64,000 nucleotides of DNA from JAIPDZ01 sp034522175 (GTDB taxonomy: Bacteria > Desulfobacterota > DSM-4660 > Desulfatiglandales > Desulfatiglandaceae): the NCBI GenBank assembly GCA_034522175.1, contig JAXHLQ010000001.1, forward strand, positions 186,001-250,000. The letters are read 5' to 3'. The position numbers were made by a program, and so were the translations under genes. This document shows, piece by piece, positions 39,656 through 48,368 of the stretch. Numbering within the stretch: the stretch's first letter is position 1; every line of letters starts with the position of its first letter. The notes below the pieces were generated by a model that made no database searches, was not told where the DNA came from, and saw nothing but the letters and a program-made list of their open reading frames with translations.

Positions 39656-40251
39656 ATGTGCTGGGTTCATGTCCGAAAAGGTATTTCCAGGCGATGGCTT
39701 TTCATTGCCCTTTTATTTGTGGGGGTCCTTTCCCGGGGATGGGAATGGGTGAAGAACCCCCTGCGGGACCGGACCCGAATCGCTACGGGGTCGCCCTGAG
39801 TTACGGAAACAGTTTCTTCCCGGACGGTGACATCGGCTTCTTGATGGGGACGCTCTTGGGAATATTCGACTTTGACAAGATCGGCGAACAGGTCATACCG
39901 GATTCGCTCCGCTTGAAGGTGGAACTGAGCCTGGGATCCACCACAAAGCCGGAATACGATGTCATGGCTTCCGCCGGCGCCATGGTCCTCTACTATATCC
40001 ATCCGCTTTCCACCCCATTCATGACCCCGTACATCGAAGGGGGGCTCGGCATCATTTATACCAACTTTCAGGTCGAAGGGCAGGGATCCCGCGTCAATTT
40101 CAACCCGCGGGCCGGTTTCGGTGCAGAATTCCCCTTGGACGGCAAGACGATTTTCAGCGCCCTGAGATGGGATCACCTTTCCAACGCAGGGCTCAGCAAG
40201 GACAATCAGAGCGTGGACTCCGTTGTATTGATGGTGGGGGTCCATTTCTGA
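39656..40251 (+). CDS. PagL-like outer-membrane lipid A deacylase (one frameshift)
   Basis: A signal peptide in the ATG 39656 frame (RRWLFIALLFVGVLS) passes by a one-base shift near 39735 into the barrel frame (MGEEPPAGPDPNRYGVALSY onward). The barrel has eight amphipathic strands (VELSLGSTTKPEYDVMASAG, MTPYIEGGLGIIYTNFQVEG) and the PagL catalytic region ALRWDHLSNAGLSKDNQSVD with the His-Ser pair, ending VLMVGVHF with C-terminal Phe. PagL removes the 3-O-acyl chain of lipid A. It is single, opposite in strand to its lipid-enzyme neighbours. Confidence 0.72.
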
Positions 40252-40255
40252 TACG

Positions 40256-40399
40256 CTCGTAAAAAGTCAAAATGCGCCCTTTCCGTCATTCCGGCGAATC
40301 CCGGATCGGGGTCCGGGACAGGCACCGGAATCCAGTGTTCTCAAGAAGTTATGAAACTCCTGGACCCCGTTTTTCAACGGGGTGACGAGCTTTTACGAG
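40256..40399. mobile_element. MITE-like element with terminal inverted repeats
   Basis: CTCGTAAAAAGTC (40256-40268) pairs with GAGCTTTTACGAG (40387-40399). Inside lie GTCATTCCGGCGAATCCCGG and the match TGGACCCCGTTTTTCAACGG of the common non-autonomous family. It covers the stop codon of the polysaccharide deacetylase at 40374-40376, so it supplies the end of that gene. Confidence 0.6.
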
Positions 40400-41249
40400 A
40401 CCGTAATTTCTGAGCTTTTGATTTTTTTACGGCATTGCCCGGGAGTCCCATCATCACCGGCCGTCCAATGAGTTCGGACAGGGGCACCACTTTAAAGTCC
40501 TGTGCCCGGATCCCTGACAGTATCCGGTCCACCTCATTCAGCCAATAAGAAAATCGGCGCTCGTCCGGGGGTTTCACATCATGAAGGGCCATGATGGCAC
40601 CGGGGCGGAGTTGTCTCAGTATCCGTTTCGAAAGCCCTTTAATCCAGCGGTTTCCCCCATCCACGGCCCGGCAAGTGAAATTGAGGGCATACATGCCAGT
40701 CTGCGGCAGCACCTGACCCAGCATGGGATAGGTAATCCCCACCGGGGGCCGAAAGGCGAGCGGTCTGATCCCGAAACGCCCCAGAATTTCCTGCGTGCCC
40801 ACAATTTCCCTTTTCAACGCACGACGCCCTTTGAACATCACCAGGTTGTCATGGGTCAGGGAGTGATTGGCCACCTCATGCCCCTGAGTTAGTATCGCTT
40901 TCACCAAATCCGGGTGGCGCGCCGCCTTTTCCCCCACCACAAAAAAGGCGGCCTTCATCCCGTGGGCGGAAAGGAGCCGGAGCAGTTCAGGCGTTGACGC
41001 AGGATCGGGTCCATCATCAAAGGTGAGGGCCACGGCCCTCTTTTTGGCCCGTCCCTTGCTGACAATGGGCAGAAAAAAACCAAATCGGGGCAGAAACGGG
41101 GCGGCCATGCAAAGGGCCAGGAACAGGGCCAAGGGGACAAGAAAAAATACGGGAGCCAGAAAAAGGAGAAGACCTCCCAGGATAAGGGACAGAAGCCCAG
41201 TTAAATCGCCCAGGGATAGATGGAAACGCTTCATTGGGTCACTCAACAA
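40374..41249 (-). CDS. Polysaccharide deacetylase (NodB homology domain)
   Basis: The protein has 291 residues. Two N-terminal membrane helices (LTGLLSLILGGLLLFLAPVF) anchor a NodB domain: the metal Asp in ALTFDDGPDPAST, the metal histidines in NHSLTHDNLV, RPPVGITYP, and LHDVKPP near the end. It deacetylates N-acetylated sugars, probably in the periplasm or on a lipid-linked glycan. Its ATG overlaps the RND-methyltransferase stop by 7 nt. The last residues (about KLRSRKSSSPR) are encoded by the MITE-like element at the 3' end. Confidence 0.85.
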   Translation of the reverse strand: MLSDPMKRFHLSLGDLTGLLSLILGGLLLFLAPVFFLVPLALFLALCMAAPFLPRFGFFLPIVSKGRAKKRAVALTFDDGPDPASTPELLRLLSAHGMKAAFFVVGEKAARHPDLVKAILTQGHEVANHSLTHDNLVMFKGRRALKREIVGTQEILGRFGIRPLAFRPPVGITYPMLGQVLPQTGMYALNFTCRAVDGGNRWIKGLSKRILRQLRPGAIMALHDVKPPDERRFSYWLNEVDRILSGIRAQDFKVVPLSELIGRPVMMGLPGNAVKKSKAQKLRSRKSSSPR

Positions 41250-44200
41250 TTTTGTTTATCTACGCGGCCGGTCCAAAAACGCTTTTCCGCAATGATCCAC
41301 GTGGATTCTTCTTTGTCACCCGAAGGCACCACCTGCCGAACTTGGAATCCGCATACGGCGACTATGTCCCTGAGTTGACCCACGGTGCGATAGTAGGTGG
41401 GGACCCGAAACAGGTGCTGTCCTACAGCCGCCACCCGCCACAACCAGGACGGCCGACCCTGAGGCGGGATGGCGGCACGAAGGATCAGCCGTCCCCCTGC
41501 CGCAAGGCGGCGATGACATCGCTCGAGTGTCAAACGCAATTCATCGTCGTTGAGAAAATGGATCATGTCCAGCAACAGGGCCAGGTCCGCCGGCTCGGGG
41601 AGGGCCGGCACGTCCGGAGCCCGCCCCTGAACAACCGTTCCTCTTTTTCCGAAAACCCTTGCTGCAATACGAACCCGCTCGCCATCCGGATCCAGCCCGT
41701 AGAGGACGGCGGAGTCAAACCGCTCGAGAAACCAGCACCCGGGCACCCCGTATCCGCAGCCGATATCCAGTATCCGCCTGGCCTCGAAAGACCCTTTCAG
41801 CAACCCCGGAAATTCCGAAAACATAAGATCCAGTTTAAGTTTAAACCGTGCAAAGAGTCTCGGGTAGGCCTCCCGCTTTTTGTAGCGGCTCAGCACCCGC
41901 TCACGCAGGGTCCCGGTCTTGACGGGATCGTCTCCTTCCCCTCGAAAAAAGGCCGTGAGCATCGGCGGCAACAGGATGAACGCCCCCAGGGCCGCATAAC
42001 CGATCCCGAGAAGAGACGTCAACCCCGCACTTCGCAAGAGGGAATGGTGGGCGAAACAAAGGGCGCCGAACCCGATCATGGTGGAGGCGGATGCCATGAA
42101 AACCGCCGTTCGAACGATCCCGAACCCCGGATCGCGGTCGGTCCCGTATCGCTGGAAGGATCTCACCAGAAACAGTGCATAATCGATCCCCATACCGAGG
42201 ACCACAATGGATAACATGAGCCCGGGAATATCCAAGGGATGGCCCGCCAGGTTCAGGGTCCCCAGCGTACTGACCAGGGCAAACATCACCGGAAGCGCCG
42301 CGATGAGGGTCAGTTTCCAGTCCATAAAAAAGAGCAGGAGGAGGATGCCCACACTGACCCCGACAATAAGCAGCATCCGCACAAACGTGGAAAACAAAAG
42401 GGCGCCGAACTTCTGAGAAAAGCGTGCGGGGTCAAAGAGCCGTCCCCATGTCCCGTATCGCCGGTAAGTCGCTTCCGGTTCATAGGCCTTGCCGGGAATA
42501 AAACTTGACGCCTGCAACCATAGCGAACCCGGGCCCTCTGAGATGCTCAGCATGGGGAAAAGGCCTTCAGGGATAGCGGCGTCTTCACCATGGTGCGTGG
42601 GTGTGGATATGGCTTGAAGAAAGGGCGAAAATGCCGTGGCGGAAAACCCGAGTTGGACAGATGCGCTTTTCAATGCACGCGTCAGGGCCTCACGCCGGTC
42701 AGGCGTCCAGAAGTCCTTCCAGGCCGCGAAATTCTCATGTTGCTGCGAGGTCCCCGGGAAAAGAGCGGAGGCCACAAACCCCGAAGAAAAGACACCCTTT
42801 TGAATATCCTCCCTCATCATGTTCAGGATCCGGTCCCCCTTCTCCTGCAGGCCCTCGAGGCTCTCGGCCTGGATCAGGAGATGGACTTTCTCAAAAATGG
42901 CCCGGCCCCACACCCGGCTCATCAATCGCTCAGCCGCGGACGTCTCTTCACTCACCGTATTCATGGTGGCGAGATCCACCTTGGTTTCGGGCCAGGCGAA
43001 AAAGAGCATGACCACGCCGAAGCAAAGCGCGGCAAAGGCGCCCTTTTTCCCGGTGGAAGAGATCTGCTCAATCACCCGGCGGAAAAGCAGGCCCCTCTCC
43101 CGTCCCGGCGGCATATGGGGAAACATCAGAGGGAAGATCGTGTGGACGAAGAGAAAGGAAAACCCGATGCCCAGCGCCGTAAACTGTCCCAATTGACTGA
43201 GCATCGGGAAATCACTGAGGCACAGGGCCCCGAAGGCGCCCATGGTCGTCAGTGTGGCAAAAAGCCCGATGCCCCAGATTTCGCGGGAAGCCGCTTTCCC
43301 GGACGTTTCACGGGACCGATCCAGAAACAAAAGATAGGCAATACCATGATCCACGGTGATAGAGACCACCGCGCCCCCGAAACCAAGCACCATTATCGAA
43401 ATGGCCTGTTGGTAGAGTGAAAACACAAAAAGAGCGGCTGCCGTTCCGGCCAAGGCGGGCAGAAAGGCAAAAAGGCCGATCCAAGGTCTTGGAAAAGCAA
43501 AAATGAGGAGCAGGGCAATCCCGGCCATAGCCATTAAGATCGCTCTTTGAACATCTTTCCTGACAATTTCTTCGTTGTCGAGGGCGGCCCGATAGGCCCC
43601 AAAAGGGGTCAGGGTTGCCTCGCTGCCGTATCGTTTTTTGAGTTGGCGCGATACCGAATCAAACAGCTGTGTCAACCGTCGCGCAACATCCGTATCGGTC
43701 CCGGAAACCATGGGCGTAGCCATGACCAGCATATGTTCCTTATCAGGGGACAACATCCGGCCCTCGTAGAACACCATCTCTTCCACCGGCGCGAGATGGG
43801 CCAGTCGTGCCAGGATTAGATCTCTCAAACCCAGGGGGTCGCGGGCGATAATCTCCGACTGACCGGTGCTCTCCAGGCTGTGGAGGTCTTTCCGTATTTC
43901 CCTGAGCCGATGACGGACCCGCTCCGGTACCAGTAGCGGCTGCACCTGTTCTCTGAGCGTTTCCGCTGTAAACAATACCGGCAGGTGATCCAGGATATGA
44001 CTCAGCAGAATAGGAAACGCCTCTTTAAACGAAGCCATTCCCACCTGCTTGAAAAGCCCGCTTTCATTTAGTTTTCGCTCAACAAACCGTCCGCACCGAA
44101 CCAGCGCATCCGGATCCGCGCGACCGAGAGACACATCGATGATAATCTGATTTTGGGCAGGGTGGTGCTTCAGGAAATACCCGGCATCCGACATAACCGG

Positions 44201-44338
44201 ATCCTGTACGGGCATGTATTTTACGATGTCCGTATCCACCTGAATCCGGACCAGCGCGACGGCTGTAAAGCAGGCCACCGTTAGGAGGGTGCCGATGAGC
44301 AGACGCAGATCGACTGTCTTCATCCCCAGCCGTTTCAT
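41243..44338 (-). CDS. RND (MMPL-type) lipid exporter fused to a SAM methyltransferase
   Basis: The protein has 1,031 residues. Residues 1-800 form an RND exporter with two repeats of one-plus-five helices. The middle of each has SITVDHGIAYLLFLDRSRET and VLGMGIDYALFLVRSFQRYG, where the Asp is the proton-relay residue of MMPL proteins. The last 200 residues are a class I methyltransferase (ARRILDIGCGYGVPGCW motif I, then LALLLDMIHFLNDDELRLTL). Such exporters move lipids or polyketide-like products across the inner membrane. The GT25 stop overlaps this ATG (ATGA). The methyltransferase fusion is uncommon. Confidence 0.85.
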   Translation of the reverse strand: MKRLGMKTVDLRLLIGTLLTVACFTAVALVRIQVDTDIVKYMPVQDPVMSDAGYFLKHHPAQNQIIIDVSLGRADPDALVRCGRFVERKLNESGLFKQVGMASFKEAFPILLSHILDHLPVLFTAETLREQVQPLLVPERVRHRLREIRKDLHSLESTGQSEIIARDPLGLRDLILARLAHLAPVEEMVFYEGRMLSPDKEHMLVMATPMVSGTDTDVARRLTQLFDSVSRQLKKRYGSEATLTPFGAYRAALDNEEIVRKDVQRAILMAMAGIALLLIFAFPRPWIGLFAFLPALAGTAAALFVFSLYQQAISIMVLGFGGAVVSITVDHGIAYLLFLDRSRETSGKAASREIWGIGLFATLTTMGAFGALCLSDFPMLSQLGQFTALGIGFSFLFVHTIFPLMFPHMPPGRERGLLFRRVIEQISSTGKKGAFAALCFGVVMLFFAWPETKVDLATMNTVSEETSAAERLMSRVWGRAIFEKVHLLIQAESLEGLQEKGDRILNMMREDIQKGVFSSGFVASALFPGTSQQHENFAAWKDFWTPDRREALTRALKSASVQLGFSATAFSPFLQAISTPTHHGEDAAIPEGLFPMLSISEGPGSLWLQASSFIPGKAYEPEATYRRYGTWGRLFDPARFSQKFGALLFSTFVRMLLIVGVSVGILLLLFFMDWKLTLIAALPVMFALVSTLGTLNLAGHPLDIPGLMLSIVVLGMGIDYALFLVRSFQRYGTDRDPGFGIVRTAVFMASASTMIGFGALCFAHHSLLRSAGLTSLLGIGYAALGAFILLPPMLTAFFRGEGDDPVKTGTLRERVLSRYKKREAYPRLFARFKLKLDLMFSEFPGLLKGSFEARRILDIGCGYGVPGCWFLERFDSAVLYGLDPDGERVRIAARVFGKRGTVVQGRAPDVPALPEPADLALLLDMIHFLNDDELRLTLERCHRRLAAGGRLILRAAIPPQGRPSWLWRVAAVGQHLFRVPTYYRTVGQLRDIVAVCGFQVRQVVPSGDKEESTWIIAEKRFWTGRVDKQNC

Positions 44339-45063
44339 AGAATCACGGCCCCCAGAATCAGTCCCACGGCAATCATATGAGCCAGGAGAACGGCGGTTCT
44401 GTGACGATAATAGAATCCGTTCATCTTCTGCACCCGTTTCAAACCGCCGCAGAGCCGACGGAACCGGTCCAGGGGCAGGAACCGTTTATTATCCGAAGGG
44501 GAACTGCTTTGAAAGGCGAATCCAGGGTAGGCTGAAAAGATGAGGTCGGCATTCAGATTCCGGATGGTATCATCGAAGGGCACACCCCGCCAGGGAATCC
44601 TGACCAGCCTTTCGGCGAATCTGCGGTTAACGGCATACGCATGACACAGACATTGAAACCTCATCCATATAACGGCACGGTTTTGGGTCTTGCGGCTTTT
44701 TCTGACCATGCACCCGAGAAAAAACATATTCCATTCGGAATGTGCGTCAAGGAACCGGATGCATTGCCCGAGCCGCTCGGGCTGGAATCCCTCGAAGACA
44801 ATATCATCCTCGAATATCAGGATGCTTCTCGCATCTGCCCGAAGCCCCTTTTCCATGCACATCATGTGGGATTCATAGATCCCCTGCTCGATATCCACAG
44901 GGTGTTTTGGGACAATGACAAATTCAATCCGTTCGGACAGTCCCACCCGGTCAAACTGGCGTCTCGCCTCCTGCCGGCGATCATGACGCTCGATGAGGGA
45001 GATACAATACGCTTTATCGAAATAGTCCCAACACAAAACCTCGCGCTCCCGGGTCCGAAACAC
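44335..45063 (-). CDS. Glycosyltransferase family 25 (LPS glycosyltransferase)
   Basis: The protein has 242 residues. The N-terminal part YCISLIERHDRRQEARRQFD is the GT25 start, and ILIFEDDIVFEGF has the metal-binding acidic motif. CHAYAVNRRFAERLVRIPWRG and PFDDTIRNLNADLIFSAYPG complete the family pattern. A C-terminal helix (VLLAHMIAVGLILGAVIL) probably tethers it to the inner membrane. It modifies LPS or a related glycolipid. It is the first gene of the operon with the RND-methyltransferase and deacetylase. The 45064-45325 gap must contain both this operon's and the plus-strand promoter; none is clear. Confidence 0.78.
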   Translation of the reverse strand: MFRTREREVLCWDYFDKAYCISLIERHDRRQEARRQFDRVGLSERIEFVIVPKHPVDIEQGIYESHMMCMEKGLRADARSILIFEDDIVFEGFQPERLGQCIRFLDAHSEWNMFFLGCMVRKSRKTQNRAVIWMRFQCLCHAYAVNRRFAERLVRIPWRGVPFDDTIRNLNADLIFSAYPGFAFQSSSPSDNKRFLPLDRFRRLCGGLKRVQKMNGFYYRHRTAVLLAHMIAVGLILGAVIL

Positions 45064-45325
45064 CCATATGTTTACCGATCATGGGATCGATCCATTCATG
45101 AGGGCCATCCAATTCCGTATCTGCCAAAATACTTGATCCAATGCCGGTCCTGTCATACACTACCTGCCGTTTTGGCATTGCAGTGTTCGCACGTAGGCAT
45201 TAAACTTCCCCTCATCTGCATTGAAACATGACAGAGACTTCCCCAATTAGTTACATGGTCGCAGCAAAGAATTCAATCTCATTTTGTCGAGGGAACTGTG
45301 CGGCCAACCCGCCCGTCGTCTCTTT

Positions 45326-45709
45326 ATGGAGCCTCGCGTGTCCATAAAAAGGAGGATCCTCAATAAGATCTCACAGACGGAGTTCGCCCGGAATGCCGTA
45401 CGGGACCAGGCTGATCTCAGCGCGTTTAAACAGCGGCCCACCCCGAGGATCATCCTCGGTGTATCCGCCATCATCATCAGCTATATCATTGGCTGGCCCG
45501 CTGTCAGTGCACTGGGGACCCTGGCCATTTACTTTAAGGAACCCCTTCTCGCCGTTATCGGAGGGCCGGTGACCTACGGGTTGTCTCACCTGGTATTTCT
45601 GGCCGGGATGTATCTTGCAGGGGCCGAATATACAAAGATTTTTCTAAGATGGGCCACAAGGGTGGCGGTGGAAAAGTTGAATGCTCAGGGTAAACCACGA
45701 TCGCTTTGA
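45326..45709 (+). CDS. Small membrane protein, unknown
   Basis: The protein has about 127 residues from ATG 45326; an in-frame TTG at 45284 is possible, and neither has a clear ribosome-binding site. Two to three membrane helices are seen: PRIILGVSAIIISYIIGWPA with VSALGTLAIYF, and VTYGLSHLVFLAGMYLAGAE. The N terminus is basic. The gene is followed after 28 bp by another small membrane protein on the same strand, so they may work together. The family is not recognised. Confidence 0.5.
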   Translation: MEPRVSIKRRILNKISQTEFARNAVRDQADLSAFKQRPTPRIILGVSAIIISYIIGWPAVSALGTLAIYFKEPLLAVIGGPVTYGLSHLVFLAGMYLAGAEYTKIFLRWATRVAVEKLNAQGKPRSL

Positions 45710-45737
45710 AACCCCATAGAAATCCGTAAACCATCTC

Positions 45738-46268
45738 ATGGTCGAAGAAAAAATGGGAGCCGATCCACACACCATGCGAACCGGGATATCTGAGGCGGCC
45801 TGTGTTCTCGGAACGGGGTGTTCCGCCGCCGCCGTCTGCATCCTCAATTTCATGGCCGGAGAGTGGGAGACAACAAAGACCGTCGTATCCATGGGCTTCA
45901 TTGTCTTTGCCACAGCCGCCCCGTTGTTGAGTCGGCGCTGGTTTCTGAAGATTCCCATTTTTCTCCATATTTTCCGCCATGCCCTTCCCGCGGTCATTCT
46001 CGGCGCGATCGCCGGGGCTCTGAAGAGCCGCCGGGCGGTCTTGACGACGGCGGTCATCGCCGGAGTGATCCCCCTGGGGATCGTGGCGTTGACCCTCTTC
46101 GCCCATATGAAAGGGGCCTATGATTCAGCCATTCCCCTGTGGCTGTACCTGACCAACTGGGGGTTGGGGGCGGTGTATTGGTTCTTCGGGGCCTTTTACA
46201 GCGGGGCGATTCTCATGGGGTACCTAAAGAGGAAAACAAGGCCTGCCGGAAACCCCGGGAGCCATTGA
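45738..46268 (+). CDS. Polytopic membrane protein, unknown
   Basis: The protein has 176 residues with about four hydrophobic helices (AACVLGTGCSAAAVCILNFM, VSMGFIVFATAAPLL, LPAVILGAIAGAL and AVIAGVIPLGIVALTLFA) and a Trp-rich last helix (WGLGAVYWFFGAFYSGAIL). No known motif is seen. An Arg-rich C-terminal tail suggests it ends in the cytosol. It lies between another membrane protein and the FabH-like gene, so a lipid-related role is possible but unproven. Confidence 0.5.
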   Translation: MVEEKMGADPHTMRTGISEAACVLGTGCSAAAVCILNFMAGEWETTKTVVSMGFIVFATAAPLLSRRWFLKIPIFLHIFRHALPAVILGAIAGALKSRRAVLTTAVIAGVIPLGIVALTLFAHMKGAYDSAIPLWLYLTNWGLGAVYWFFGAFYSGAILMGYLKRKTRPAGNPGSH

Positions 46269-46431
46269 TTACACCCCGGGCGAAGGCATCTAAAAAAATG
46301 GTATAAAATAAGTTTCTTTTTTACAATTTTTGTGTTATTAGAAGCTGGAAGGTAAAATATGAACGGTTTGGGTAATTTGCGATCCAAACGTTGAAAATTC
46401 ATAGAATAAGGATATAACAGCATTGAGGGAA

Positions 46432-47427
46432 ATGGCAAATCATTCGCATATCATCGGGACAGGTTCGGCCATGCCCGAGAGAATCCTGTCCAATAAAGAC
46501 CTCGAGGCCATCGTGGACACCACCAACGAATGGATCGTCCGTCGCAGCGGGATCAGGGAACGCCGCATTTCCTCCAACGAAAAGGAGGAATCCACCACAC
46601 ACCTGGCCACCAAGGCCTCCCTGCGTGCCCTGGAAATGGCGGGCATCCCGACGGAAGAGCTGGATATGATCGTTGTCGGGACCGTGACCTCGGACAGACA
46701 GTTCCCGTCTACGGCATGTATGATCCAGGAGGCCATCGATGCGGAAAACGCGGCGGCATTCGATGTCTCCGCCGGTTGCTCCGGATTTTTATATGCCTTG
46801 AGTGTTGTCGACAACGCCATTGCCTGCGGAACCTGCAAAACCGCGCTGGTGGTGGGTGTGGAGCGACTGTCGAGTGTCATCAATTGGCAGGACCGGGGCA
46901 CCTGTGTGCTCCTCGCGGACGGTGCGGGCGCTGTGGTGGTCCGTGCGAAACCGACCCGCGGCGGAATCCTGTCGAGCCATCTGAAATCCGATGGGAAATT
47001 CTGGGAATTCCTTCATTCCTCGGATGGCAATTCCTTCGTCCCCGCCACGCTGAAAGATGTGGCCAAACAGCCGTTTCATCTGAAGATGAAGGGGAATCCG
47101 CTCTTCAAGCGGGCCATCGGCTGTATGACTCAGATTGCCGGCGAGGCGTTGGCCCACAACAACCTCAGCACAAAAGACATCAGTCTGGTGGTGCCGCATC
47201 AGGCCAACATACGGATCATCGAAGCCCTCGCCAAAAACATCAAGATCCCCATGGAAAAGGTCTATATCAATATCCAGAAATACGGAAACACCTCTTCCGC
47301 CACCATCCCCATCGCCCTGGATGAAGCCAACCGCGAAGGGCGTTTGATGAAAGACGCCCATGTCCTTTTGGTGAGCTTCGGAGCGGGGCTTACCTGGGCC
47401 GCCTCCATATTGCAGTGGACCCTGTAA
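46432..47427 (+). CDS. 3-oxoacyl-ACP synthase III-like enzyme (FabH family)
   Basis: The protein has 331 residues from ATG 46432. The Cys-His-Asn triad can be placed: Cys116 in FDVSAGCSGFLYAL, His in VVPHQANIRIIEAL, and Asn in KYGNTSSATIPIAL. The N-terminal GTGSAMPERILSNKDL and TTNEWIVRRSGIRERRI are FabH hallmarks. It condenses an acyl-CoA with malonyl-ACP, either to start fatty acid synthesis or in a specialised pathway. Its place beside lipid-modifying genes, without fabD or acpP next to it, suggests a dedicated role. GAGGGAAA directly precedes the ATG, a rather close ribosome-binding site. Confidence 0.88.
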   Translation: MANHSHIIGTGSAMPERILSNKDLEAIVDTTNEWIVRRSGIRERRISSNEKEESTTHLATKASLRALEMAGIPTEELDMIVVGTVTSDRQFPSTACMIQEAIDAENAAAFDVSAGCSGFLYALSVVDNAIACGTCKTALVVGVERLSSVINWQDRGTCVLLADGAGAVVVRAKPTRGGILSSHLKSDGKFWEFLHSSDGNSFVPATLKDVAKQPFHLKMKGNPLFKRAIGCMTQIAGEALAHNNLSTKDISLVVPHQANIRIIEALAKNIKIPMEKVYINIQKYGNTSSATIPIALDEANREGRLMKDAHVLLVSFGAGLTWAASILQWTL

Positions 47428-47510
47428 CAGATTCGGGTCTCATCAAGGGCTAATGAGAAGCGTATCATAAGACAAGGCGGATTCTAAAGGCACCCCAGAA
47501 AACGGTTCCT

Positions 47511-48368
47511 TTAACTTTGGCCGAACGACCCTGCCTTTGCCATTACCCTGGATGCATTCCCGTATAGCATGGCCTTTAGTGCACTTTCACTTAGCGGCAA
47601 CGATTGAATGGCGGAAATGTTGTCTTTGATCTCCTTGGGGATGGTGGGCCAGTCCGAACCGAAGATGACCTTGTCCTTGTTCTTCTCAAGCTCCGGAAAA
47701 TAGTCAAGAAGCCGGTGGGGCGGAAGACCCGTGATATCCATGTATATGTTCTTGTGCAGACGGGAGAGAAAAAAGCAGGCGTCGTACCAGAATCCCCGTC
47801 CACTGTGGGCCATGATGAGGGTCAAGTCCGGAAAATCCACGGCCACATCATCGAGATAAATGGGGTCGCAGTATTTGAGCCGTGTGCCCTTGAAAATGGA
47901 CGAGCCGATATGAAACACCACCGGGATACTGAGTTCCTGGGCCTTCTCGTAAAGGGGGTATAGCTTGGCCTCATTGGGGTAGAAGAACTGATAGGACGGA
48001 TGGAGTTTCAGGCCCCTCACGCCCCCTTCTTTGACATAGGTTTCTAATCGTGCGGCTGCGTCCGGATGGATATTGGGATTGATGGACGCGAACGGGAAGA
48101 GGCGCTCCTGGCCACGACAGTATGCGATGACCTCCTCGGTGGGCACGTCACCGCTGGTGGCCGGGGCGCATTCCGGCAGGATGACGGCGGATTCGACGCC
48201 CTGGCTGTCCAAATAGGCCGTCAGGGCCTCGGGATGCTCGGCAAAGTGTTCGATGTTCGCATGGTATTCCGGGTTGACTTGAGCCAGGTACTCAAGCCAT
48301 GTGGGATTCAGCATCTCCCGACGGACGTAGTGAATGTGAAAATCAATGACCTGCATTCGCATACTCAT
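47511..48368 (-). CDS. Amidohydrolase-2 (ACMSD-like) family protein
   Basis: The protein has 285 residues from ATG 48368, which is preceded by AGGAGGGACC. The metal-ligand pattern of the TIM-barrel is present: VIDFHIHY (HxH) at the N terminus, GLKLHPSYQFF, VVFHIGSSIFK, LIMAHSGRGFW and FGSDWPTIPKE with the last Asp. These enzymes decarboxylate or hydrolyse small carboxylic or cyclic substrates. The start lies inside the end of the nucleotidyltransferase gene (26-nt overlap), so the two may be translationally coupled despite unrelated functions. The substrate is unknown. Confidence 0.82.
   Translation of the reverse strand: MSMRMQVIDFHIHYVRREMLNPTWLEYLAQVNPEYHANIEHFAEHPEALTAYLDSQGVESAVILPECAPATSGDVPTEEVIAYCRGQERLFPFASINPNIHPDAAARLETYVKEGGVRGLKLHPSYQFFYPNEAKLYPLYEKAQELSIPVVFHIGSSIFKGTRLKYCDPIYLDDVAVDFPDLTLIMAHSGRGFWYDACFFLSRLHKNIYMDITGLPPHRLLDYFPELEKNKDKVIFGSDWPTIPKEIKDNISAIQSLPLSESALKAMLYGNASRVMAKAGSFGQS

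Noticed and set aside
36378..47427. Complete aryl-polyene biosynthetic cluster
   Set aside because: Acyltransferase, thioesterase and exporter fit, but no ACP, ketoreductase, dehydratase or chain-elongating ketosynthase is present.
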